A DNA stretch of 52,579 nt from a virus. The translations under genes were made by a program, and so were the position numbers. The DNA lies in the IMG/VR virus record IMGVR_UViG_3300030329_003894, positions 1 to 52,579 of that record. One strand, written 5' to 3'. The notes under the pieces were generated by a model that saw only the letters and a list, made by a program, of their open reading frames with translations, had not been told where the DNA came from and made no database searches. Shown in pieces: positions 1 through 5,719 of the stretch (position 1 is its first letter; every line of letters starts with the position of its first letter).

Positions 1-98
1 TTTCTGGCCTTTTGAGTAAGTTCTCTAGCTTTTTTCATTGCTGCTCTATGTTTCTTAAAAGCTTGCTTTCTCATGCCCATTCCAGCACGAGCCATATA
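1..98. repeat. Left copy of 98-bp terminal direct repeat (contig overlap)
   Basis: These 98 bases are identical to 52480-52577; the last two bases of the window then differ (cc against tt). A gene on the minus strand (446 down to 1, then 52479 down to 52410) stays in frame when the two copies are merged, for 171 codons and a stop. This is the usual signature of a circular assembly of a circular or circularly permuted genome. A genuine short terminal repeat is the alternative. Confidence 0.93.
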
Positions 99-446
99 TT
101 CTCCACTCTGTCTTTTTATGCCCTTAATCCTATCTATAGCTTTATCTAACTCGGGCCCCCATAATGGCTTATTCTTTGCACCAGCTAATTCACCATATCC
201 AAAGCCTCTATATTTCTTACCGTAAAATTCCTCCCAATCTCTTCTAGAAACTGGAAGGTTTTCATCAACTGCTGTAGTTCTTCTAGGCATAGGAGATGTT
301 GCCCCACGAGGAAGCTCTCCCCTTGGAATCTTTCCCCTTTTAGCAATTTCCATATACTGTCTAGGATTTATACCCATATCAGCGGCCTTTTTCATGCCAC
401 CGCGTAAGCCAAATCTTTGTAATAACATCATAATTAGTCGCGCCAT
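1..446 (-). CDS. Small basic virion-type protein, N-terminal part (gene crosses the contig join)
   Basis: The ATG is at 446 and translation runs leftwards off the window and continues from 52479 to the stop at 52410-52412. The joined product is 171 residues and starts MARLIMMLLQRFGLRGGMKK. It is rich in Arg and Lys, with a helical C-terminal part of alternating Lys/Arg/Ala (MRKQAFKKHRAAMKKAREL) that could form a coiled coil or bind nucleic acid. The gene starts 1 nt after the stop of the 38-residue gene upstream and ends overlapping the start of the next late gene, so it belongs to the late operon. I do not recognise a family. A minor head or DNA-associated virion protein fits composition and position but is inference. 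Confidence 0.85.
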   Translation of the reverse strand, partial: MARLIMMLLQRFGLRGGMKKAADMGINPRQYMEIAKRGKIPRGELPRGATSPMPRRTTAVDENLPVSRRDWEEFYGKKYRGFGYGELAGAKNKPLWGPELDKAIDRIKGIKRQSGEYMARAGMGMRKQAFKKHRAAMKKARELTQKAR

Positions 447-447
447 C

Positions 448-564
448 TTAATAAGTCCTCTTTTTAGCCTTTTTCACCTTTTTACCAGTTTTTTTAGCAT
501 ATTTCTTAGCTGCGGCTTTACCCTTGGCTGTATAGTTAAACTTCTTTTTTCCTACTTTAGGCAT
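448..564 (-). CDS. 38-residue lysine-rich phage peptide
   Basis: This short gene starts at the ATG at 564 (MPKVGKKKFNYTAKGKAAAK) behind a GGAGG-type ribosome site at 571-575, and ends with TAA at 448-450. Nearly half of the residues are Lys or Arg, the rest mostly Ala, Gly and Tyr. Similar tiny Lys-rich peptides beginning MPKVGKKKF are common in phage genomes and may sit in the head with DNA. That is family impression, not proof. It is the first gene of the leftward late block, facing the ~1 kb non-coding divergence region, so late promoters should lie just upstream (565-740). Confidence 0.82.
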   Translation of the reverse strand: MPKVGKKKFNYTAKGKAAAKKYAKKTGKKVKKAKKRTY

Positions 565-740
565 ATATACCTCCAAATTACCACATAACTTAACAAAATA
601 TCAGACACTTTTCCAAATATTACTTATTTATCCTTCGCGCGTTAGTACTACTTAAGTTAAATATCTGACTATAGTGTTATGTACTATAGTCACTACTTAT
701 AGCCGTATACTATAGTACTACTTATAGTAGAATATAATCG
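565..740. promoter_or_regulatory. Divergent control region with short AT-rich repeats
   Basis: The palindrome ACTATAGT occurs at 668-675, 683-690 and 709-716. The element AGT(C)ACTACTTA occurs at 644-654, 688-699 and 714-724. Together they make a roughly 25-26 bp tandem unit at 682-727. A looser pair, acttaac..aaatatc.gac, lies at 588-606 and 650-669. A TATAAT box lies at 733-738 on the plus strand. Position between the start of the leftward late block and the rightward early block makes this the obvious place for promoters, operators or iterons. Which of these roles applies cannot be decided from sequence. Confidence 0.6.
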
Positions 741-840
741 AGTTGGGAAAAATTCCTAGAAAAAATTTTCAAAAAAATTTCTGTAGAATGGATGCACCTG
801 ATATAACATTGGTGCCCCGTGGTTGAATTAAGGGGTATGG

Positions 841-1525
841 GGGGTGCTGTAGTGTTGAAGTTCTTATATATGCACCCCAACTCTACCACCGCAATCAACT
901 GCAACAATACACTCAAAAGGCTTGTATATGTAAGTGCTATAAGCCTAGCCTTTATCATTCGTGTATTGTCTTGTTGACCATATTATATTGTTTTACTACA
1001 CATACAGTAGTCCAACTGACTGCCGTAGCAGGGACTAATCTCACTGTATCTGTAGTAAATCAATCCATCATTTTGCTACCCTATTAATACCAACAATTAA
1101 CTAAAGTTAATGGCAATACTCATTGTTTCTCTACAGCTCTTATGTATCTTAATGCTTTCTATCGCTGTATCCGAAAGTATCTAACGATACCCATTCAAAC
1201 AATATTGCCTTATTAACTCTTCATACAATTAATCATTGCTATTAATAGTTAATTCAACCACTTACCACACAGCACCACAGAACCTAGTCAGATGCTCACT
1301 AGTTAAAGTATTAATAGATAGCATATACACCAAAGACCTTAAGACCGTGTATCCCGTATGCTTATATCATCTATGAATACTTTCCCGAACTACTGAGTAT
1401 CTTCATTAATTCTTAATTTATCGGCAGGCCGACAAGCAGTTGAAAACCACTGTAAATTAAGCATTTTCTGTGTTGTCTGTGTTCGCACCAATGTTCAGCC
1501 TCTTCTAACTATGCTTTGCATAGTT
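841..1525. ncRNA. Candidate large structured non-coding RNA
   Basis: No convincing gene lies between 565 and 1577, but the stretch is full of long exact inverted repeats. They are 841-847/872-878, 904-912/961-969 and 992-1000/1051-1059. The last of these continues inward as 1002-1008/1043-1049, 1009-1013/1032-1036 and 1020-1023/1028-1031. Further pairs are 1106-1110/1213-1217 with 1112-1118/1203-1209; a stacked helix 1305-1312/1376-1383, 1314-1319/1369-1374, 1320-1325/1357-1362 and 1326-1330/1347-1351; 1412-1419/1454-1461 enclosing two small hairpins; and 1507-1514/1518-1525. The nested, multi-branched pattern resembles large ornate phage RNAs such as GOLLD or ROOL. Strand and exact ends are unknown. 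An origin with many hairpins is the main alternative. Confidence 0.6.
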
Positions 1526-1577
1526 GCAAACATTAGATAATTAATAATAAAATAACAAATCAAAGGAAAATTTAATT

Positions 1578-1898
1578 ATGAATGATATAATATCTGCTTT
1601 AAAATCAATAAAACAATTATTTCCACAAGTAGCTATCCTAAATAACAAGGATAAAAATGGAAATAAATGCATTGTATTATTGAATATAGATTCATCTATA
1701 GCTTTTAATGAAGTGCAATTAAAATCTATACCTGAATTTAATAATCTTTACCTCGCTGTAGATACTTTAGCTGATGACGGTGTGACCATTTCATACACCG
1801 ACCCAACTAAATCATCTAAGCAGGATGGTAAAGGATTAATATTTATAGGGAAATCTAATGTCGAAGAGCTTGACATTAATACCGTTTCCCTATCATAA
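1578..1898 (+). CDS. Early protein of unknown function, 106 residues
   Basis: This is the first gene of the rightward block, with ATG at 1578 behind caaaggaaaa. The product starts MNDIISALKSIKQLFPQVAI and has an alternating alpha/beta look: an N-terminal helix, then hydrophobic strands (KCIVLLNID, NLYLAVDTL, KGLIFIGKS). I see no signal peptide, membrane segment or recognised motif. A strong hairpin with a T-run follows the stop (1908-1951), so it is probably transcribed as its own unit directly after the large non-coding region. That is typical of an abundantly made early host-takeover protein, but this is inference. Confidence 0.8.
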   Translation: MNDIISALKSIKQLFPQVAILNNKDKNGNKCIVLLNIDSSIAFNEVQLKSIPEFNNLYLAVDTLADDGVTISYTDPTKSSKQDGKGLIFIGKSNVEELDINTVSLS

Positions 1899-1907
1899 AT
1901 ATTAATC

Positions 1908-1952
1908 ATCATAATAGGATACGAGAACCATTGTATCCTATTATGATTTTTG
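1908..1952 (+). terminator. Intrinsic terminator after the first early gene
   Basis: A perfect 15-bp inverted repeat (1908-1922 with 1933-1947, arms atcataataggatac and its complement) encloses a 10-nt loop and is followed directly by five T (1947-1951). The stem is AT-rich, but its length and the T-run make it the best terminator in the window. It separates gene 1578-1898 from the small genes downstream. Confidence 0.75.
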
Positions 1953-1963
1953 TATACTTAAAC

Positions 1964-2139
1964 AGTTAATGGTGGTGGTTTAGGCGATTATACACACTAA
2001 TGTAGTGAAAAAGTATGGTCTAAACTGCTACTATTAACTTTATTGCAACGAGGTAAACCTATAATAGCGAGAGCTTAACCAAAGGTTTGATGGGTGGTGC
2101 AAGAAAGGTATAAGTGAAATTCTTATGTGTAGTTGCAAT
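1964..2139 (+). ncRNA. Candidate structured RNA in an early intergenic space
   Basis: There are two adjacent structures. Bases 1964-1983 pair with 2020-2039 over 20 positions without a bulge; four of the pairs are G-U in the plus-strand transcript. G-U pairs are kept in RNA but are mismatches in DNA, which argues for selection on a plus-strand RNA. Then 2042-2049 pairs with 2132-2139 (attgcaac with its complement) around two inner helices, 2055-2060/2083-2088 and 2110-2114/2122-2126, a three-way-junction shape. No tRNA fold fits. It could be a separate small RNA or the leader of the gene at 2170. Confidence 0.5.
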
Positions 2140-2169
2140 AATTTAATTAATAAAATGAGGTAAATAGTG

Positions 2170-2316
2170 ATGAATAAAGGATATAAAGTAGTAAATCTAG
2201 CTAATGGTTTAATAACAATGGTAATTGCTAATAGTTTAATTGAGGCAACTAAAAAGGGTCAGAAATATTTTACTGAGCCTAATAGACCAACTGCTAGAGT
2301 TCAAATATTAAATTAA
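2170..2316 (+). CDS. 48-residue early protein, unknown
   Basis: A short gene begins MNKGYKVVNLANGLITMVIA at the ATG at 2170; the GTG at 2167 is in frame and slightly better placed behind gaggt (2156-2160). It ends with TAA at 2314-2316, 19 nt before the next start. The product is mostly neutral and looks like a small beta-rich fold ending in Arg-Val-Gln-Ile-Leu-Asn. No homologue is recognised. The good ribosome site and tight spacing to the gene at 2336 support it as real. Confidence 0.65.
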   Translation: MNKGYKVVNLANGLITMVIANSLIEATKKGQKYFTEPNRPTARVQILN

Positions 2317-2335
2317 ATAAAAAGGATGAATTATT

Positions 2336-2671
2336 ATGAATTGGGAAGCAATATTCTTGTATGCATTTCCTATAACTGCAATATTTATATTATTTATTAT
2401 ATATCCATTAGTATTTGATAAAGATGCTAAATTGCCATTATGTGAGCACGGATATGCTAATAAAACTATTTGTATGAGTTGTAGGGAATATTATGAAAAA
2501 TATAGTGAATACGAATATGATAAATATCATGAAGATAAGGTAAATGATGCTTATCGTTCTAGGTTTAATGAAGAACTTATCAAAGAAAATGATAATAGAA
2601 TTAAAAATGATAGTAATGATTCTAATTTTGAAGAAGAAGGTTTTGATAAGAATGGTAAACCTATTTGGTAA
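2336..2671 (+). CDS. Membrane-anchored small protein with Cys/His cluster
   Basis: The ATG at 2336 follows aaaaagga. Residues 5-27 form one hydrophobic segment (IFLYAFPITAIFILFIIYPL), so the protein is probably anchored in the inner membrane with a soluble C-terminal part. Just after it comes a likely zinc site, CEHGYANKTICMSC (Cys-x-His ... Cys-x-x-Cys), then a strongly charged, Tyr- and Glu-rich tail with low complexity (KYSEYEYDKYHEDK). Function is not recognised. Its place among early small genes makes a host-takeover or exclusion role possible, as inference only. Confidence 0.78.
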   Translation: MNWEAIFLYAFPITAIFILFIIYPLVFDKDAKLPLCEHGYANKTICMSCREYYEKYSEYEYDKYHEDKVNDAYRSRFNEELIKENDNRIKNDSNDSNFEEEGFDKNGKPIW

Positions 2672-2682
2672 TATTTAAAAGT

Positions 2683-2920
2683 GTAGTTGAGGGTAATACT
2701 GAAAGGTTGTTAGCTGTTATATTTATGATATAAGAGAAGACTTCTGAGTAGGATATTACCCGCTTCTACGATAACAATTAAATGGGTAAATAGTACAATT
2801 AGCTATTGAAATATATAGAAAATTATTAAATGAGCGACTCTAAGTATCAAGACAGCTTCCGTCAAAGGTTAAGCCAATATACTTTCAGTCTAAAATGCTC
2901 AATAAATCTATTTACCCATT
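2683..2920 (+). ncRNA. Candidate structured RNA in an early intergenic space
   Basis: Two helical domains fill the 272-nt gap. The first pairs 2691-2698 (gggtaata) with 2754-2761, with an outer 2683-2686/2766-2769 helix and an inner hairpin (ttatat/atataa). The second pairs 2781-2793 (aatgggtaaatag) exactly with 2908-2920. Inside it are 2831-2835/2897-2901, 2836-2839/2887-2890, 2842-2847/2879-2884 and a small hairpin 2851-2853/2861-2863. Its end lies close before the ribosome site of the gene at 2944, so it may act in cis as a leader. I see no coding potential here. Confidence 0.5.
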
Positions 2921-2943
2921 AACATTAAAAAGAGAGGTGTATA

Positions 2944-3240
2944 GTGAAAAAGTCAGATATGTTTTATTCAATATTAGCGGTAGTATTATTAATTGCTATT
3001 GCATATTTATCAGTAAAGGTAGAAATTGTTGAAAAAGTTAGTGAAGTAATCAGATGGGAAGAACCTGATACTTTAAAAGTTGAACCTGATTTAAATCATT
3101 TACCATTTGATGAAACATTTAAATGGTGGAGAACTCAATTAGGCCCGTGTGGTTTATTTGAATGGAATGATGATTTATATATAACTTTATATACAGAAGA
3201 GAATTTTGAAGATTGTATAAGGTTAGTCAGTAATGAATAG
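2944..3240 (+). CDS. Single-pass membrane early protein, unknown
   Basis: The start is a GTG at 2944 behind gagagg. The 98-residue product has an N-terminal hydrophobic segment (about residues 7-25, FYSILAVVLLIAIAYLSVKV) after two Lys and a Ser, then a soluble acidic domain with Trp-rich and Cys-containing stretches (FKWWRTQLGPCGLFEW ... ENFEDC). It may be inner-membrane anchored or exported. No family recognised. The next small gene starts inside its last codons (8-nt overlap), so the two are probably translated together. Confidence 0.75.
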   Translation: MKKSDMFYSILAVVLLIAIAYLSVKVEIVEKVSEVIRWEEPDTLKVEPDLNHLPFDETFKWWRTQLGPCGLFEWNDDLYITLYTEENFEDCIRLVSNE

Positions 3241-3373
3241 TTTTATCCCAAGGTGGACAAGAATGCAATTTATACAATGGGCTAAAAAAAGGTGGCCTAA
3301 CACCTCATTCAGTAAAATGCGGAAAAAGCAACTAATCGCAATTTATTGTAATACTAAAAATAGGTTAGACTAA
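3233..3373 (+). CDS. 46-residue basic early protein
   Basis: The ATG at 3233 overlaps the previous gene's stop (ATGAATAG), and the gene ends with TAA at 3371-3373. The product begins MNSFIPRWTRMQFIQWAKKR and is very basic (about a quarter Lys/Arg) with four Trp or Phe near the start, a composition compatible with nucleic-acid binding. There is no strong ribosome site of its own, so translational coupling is likely. It could be a chance reading frame, but the fit between two non-coding spaces and the overlap favour a real gene. Confidence 0.55.
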   Translation: MNSFIPRWTRMQFIQWAKKRWPNTSFSKMRKKQLIAIYCNTKNRLD

Positions 3374-3389
3374 ATGAAGTCTATTTATC

Positions 3390-3582
3390 TGTAGTCGGGT
3401 ATTATCCTCCTTACCCAAAAGGATATCATCCGTATTCTTGTCCCGATACTCGACTACAAAACTTTAAACTATGTACCTCATAGTAAATGGTGATGGGATT
3501 CCCATTATAAAGATATTGACAGGCGAGTAACCATACAGGCATTAATTCCCTGTATAAATTCTAACGAGGGTCAAGCCACCAT
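3390..3582 (+). ncRNA. Candidate structured RNA before the ubiquitin-like cassette
   Basis: The gap before the Ubl gene holds several helices. Bases 3390-3403 pair with 3445-3458 over 14 positions including two G-U pairs, around an inner tatcc/ggata hairpin. A short hairpin actatg/catagt follows near 3469-3485. A multi-branched unit is closed by 3487-3492/3577-3582. It contains 3493-3497/3501-3505, 3516-3520/3570-3574 and 3533-3539/3549-3555. No gene is visible. A cis-acting leader controlling the cassette is the simplest idea; an independent RNA is the alternative. Confidence 0.5.
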
Positions 3583-3632
3583 AAATATTTAATAGTTAAC
3601 TAATAACAAAAAGAAAGGAGAAATTTGTTCAT

Positions 3633-3917
3633 ATGGCAAATACTTCAAATACTCAAACAACTGAACCAAGACAGTTGCAAATCCACGAAGGTGGTTCTTG
3701 GACAACAAAAACTGTAGTAGTAAATACTATAGGCGAACTAAGGGTAGAATTAGATATCCCTAATGATGTACAAATTAATATTAATGATACTTTGTACTCT
3801 GATAATACATCACCAATGCCATTAAATGGTACTAATGATGATGGAAGTACTCAACCACTATTTGTTGGATGGCAATCTAACAATAAAACAGGAGGTTGTG
3901 CTGTGGTATTATCATAA
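3633..3917 (+). CDS. Candidate ubiquitin-like (beta-grasp) modifier protein
   Basis: This 94-residue protein starts at ATG 3633, 12 nt after aaggag (3615-3620). After a polar N-terminal tail the pattern is strand (QLQIHEGG), strand (TKTVVVN), helix (IGELRVELDIP), strand (DVQININDTLY), then a turn and last strand (STQPLFVGWQSN). This reads like the ThiS/MoaD/ubiquitin fold, where 'vNg...dd..L.dGd' motifs precede the last strand. It ends NNKTGG at 83-88 followed by six residues, CAVVLS. A near-terminal Gly-Gly with a short removable tail is the classic precursor form of a modifier that a JAMM peptidase trims. Beside E2-like, JAMM and E1 genes the call is strong by context; by sequence alone it is moderate. 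Confidence 0.72.
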   Translation: MANTSNTQTTEPRQLQIHEGGSWTTKTVVVNTIGELRVELDIPNDVQININDTLYSDNTSPMPLNGTNDDGSTQPLFVGWQSNNKTGGCAVVLS

Positions 3918-3928
3918 ATAAATAAATT

Positions 3929-3999
3929 AAGGGGGACAATAACTGGTCCTATAAGTCCTATGATAGCCAAGAAGGCAAAGGAATATGTGAGTCCCCCTT
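3929..3999 (+). promoter_or_regulatory. Stable hairpin between the Ubl and E2-like genes
   Basis: A perfect 9-bp arm pair, aagggggac (3929-3937) and gtccccctt (3991-3999), closes a 53-nt loop that holds a smaller gcc/ggc hairpin. It lies 11 nt after the Ubl stop and 8 nt before the ribosome site of the next gene. There is no T-run, so it is unlikely to be a simple terminator. It could protect the upstream message or set a high Ubl to low E2-like expression ratio. Confidence 0.55.
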
Positions 4000-4021
4000 A
4001 TAATTAGACAGGAGTAAATAA

Positions 4022-5707
4022 ATGAGAGAATATAATTTTATAAATCCTAATATTGATAAATATAGTCAAGCACCTGTTATTATTGATGGTGATACTATTA
4101 GTTTATTAAATTGGGATTATCGAGCATTATATGATGGTAGTTATGAGGTAACACCGCAATTACCATTATTTCCATTAGATTTATTATTAGAAACAGTTAA
4201 TGGTAATGATTTAGCAGATGTCACAGCTTTAGATTTTACTAGAAGATTTAACGATAAGGTAGAACATTTTGCTAAATATTATGGTAAATACATGACAGAA
4301 ATAACAGGTAGTGATTATGTATTTGAAACAACTAAAAACTTTAATTGGAAAAGAGGTATATATGATGTTTTAAGAGCTTATGCTAATGAAGTATGTGGCT
4401 TTAATAAGAAAAATTCTGGTATTGACACATTTTTTAATAGAATAAGTCAAGGCAGATATACACTTAATAATATTCATACTCAACTTTCTCGAATTGAAGA
4501 TTTGAAAAGAGAATGTAAAAGAAGAGTTGGTAGTGTTGTAGAAAATGCAGATGAAGTTGTTGAAGGATTTAAACAACAATTGAATAATATTAAAGAAAAT
4601 ACTGCTTTAGCTCTTAGTATGACTTCTAAATTTCAAATATATCATGGCATTAATCTAACTGACCTTAATCCTAATCCTCCATTTGATGGATTCTTAGACC
4701 TTACAGTTTATACTATAGTTATAGTTGAACCTAATAATATGAATCTAATTAAATCAAATGGTGTCAATTTAGGTGTAGTACCTGTGCCTAAAGCATATCT
4801 TGTATTTAAAAGACCTTTAACTAAAGTTTTATTAAATAATGTTAAAGGTAGTGATATACGATTTAAAGCATCTGTTGCAGGTAGTAAGCATCCATACATT
4901 TCAACTACAACATTTAACAATTTAGACATACATTCAACTCGAAATGACAATACAGTAGGTCCAAGTTTTGTACCATGGTCATCTTCATTATGTTTATCGG
5001 CTTTTGCTGATAATATATTAAATGCATTGCAAAGGAATGATTATGTGCAATTTGTAATGAGTTTAAATGCATGGAACAATACTTATAATGTAGAAACAAC
5101 TAATCCTCATAATCCACCAGCTTCAGTTTTTTATCTTAATGGATTACCTAAAGATATTGATGAAGACCAAATACAAACATATAAATCATATACTGATTTT
5201 AATGAGGAAAGATGTTGGGATGCACAAATAAGTAATCATGGGCTTGCTGAAGATATCGATGAGTTGACAGGATATTTAAGGGATGAAAGTAATTTAAATT
5301 ATTATGAATATGGGGATTATGTAGTTACTTCATGCAATAAAAGACAATGTCCATTGCGAGAAAGATGTATTAAATTCAATAAATATCAAGAATTTCTTGA
5401 AATTGAAGATATAATAGAAAAAATAGAATCTATAGTTGGTTATGTCATTGGTGAAAAATTACAAGATGTAGATTTTAAAAATTATTATAGTGAATTTGAT
5501 GCATATAATGAATTTGCTTATAACTTTAAACATCATTTTAATTCTTATATTATGAATAACAGTTCTATGTACTCTCAATTATTAGATTGGAAATATTGGG
5601 ATAAAGTAGAACAGAATGATGAATTTATAGAAGCATGTCAAAATGCGGATACTAAAGATTTGGCTAGAGCAGTTCAAGCTTGGACACAATCAATTAACTC
5701 ACAATAA
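4022..5707 (+). CDS. Candidate E2-like ubiquitin-conjugating protein (561 residues)
   Basis: The ATG at 4022 lies 7 nt after acaggag. Residues 223-360 carry features seen in prokaryotic E2-like domains: strands (LDLTVYTIVIVEP, KAYLVFKRP), then HPYI at 290-293, then about 30 residues later a cysteine in a hydrophobic motif, SSLCLSAF (C324), followed by helices and LNAWNNTYN near 348-356. In bacterial E2 families a His-Pro motif precedes a catalytic Cys in the same way. The first ~200 residues are helical and of unknown role. A second Cys cluster (C438, C443, C449) may bind zinc. It lies between the Ubl and the JAMM/E1 genes, the expected place for an E2. The residue match is read by eye; it could instead be an unrelated large early protein. 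Confidence 0.55.
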   Translation: MREYNFINPNIDKYSQAPVIIDGDTISLLNWDYRALYDGSYEVTPQLPLFPLDLLLETVNGNDLADVTALDFTRRFNDKVEHFAKYYGKYMTEITGSDYVFETTKNFNWKRGIYDVLRAYANEVCGFNKKNSGIDTFFNRISQGRYTLNNIHTQLSRIEDLKRECKRRVGSVVENADEVVEGFKQQLNNIKENTALALSMTSKFQIYHGINLTDLNPNPPFDGFLDLTVYTIVIVEPNNMNLIKSNGVNLGVVPVPKAYLVFKRPLTKVLLNNVKGSDIRFKASVAGSKHPYISTTTFNNLDIHSTRNDNTVGPSFVPWSSSLCLSAFADNILNALQRNDYVQFVMSLNAWNNTYNVETTNPHNPPASVFYLNGLPKDIDEDQIQTYKSYTDFNEERCWDAQISNHGLAEDIDELTGYLRDESNLNYYEYGDYVVTSCNKRQCPLRERCIKFNKYQEFLEIEDIIEKIESIVGYVIGEKLQDVDFKNYYSEFDAYNEFAYNFKHHFNSYIMNNSSMYSQLLDWKYWDKVEQNDEFIEACQNADTKDLARAVQAWTQSINSQ

Positions 5708-5719
5708 AGGAGGCCTTAA

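Noticed and set aside
1-98. True fixed short terminal repeat as physical genome ends
   Set aside because: Possible, but a gene reads straight across the join and 98 nt matches a typical assembler overlap, so a circular assembly is the simpler reading.
394-588. A 64-codon plus-strand frame
   Set aside because: It is the opposite strand of two well-supported late genes (446 and 564 starts) and encodes an implausible Phe/Leu/Ser-rich product.
722-958. A 78-codon minus-strand frame in the divergence region
   Set aside because: It has no ribosome site, odd composition and overlaps strong inverted repeats; the non-coding reading is better.
2042-2139. tRNA-like fold in the early spacer
   Set aside because: The closing stem is 8 bp but there is no anticodon arm of the right size, no T-loop sequence and no CCA-compatible end.
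1964-3582. Self-cleaving ribozyme or group I intron in the early spacers
   Set aside because: I looked for hammerhead core motifs (ctgatga ... gaaa) and for intron P7-type pairs and found none convincing; no gene is interrupted.
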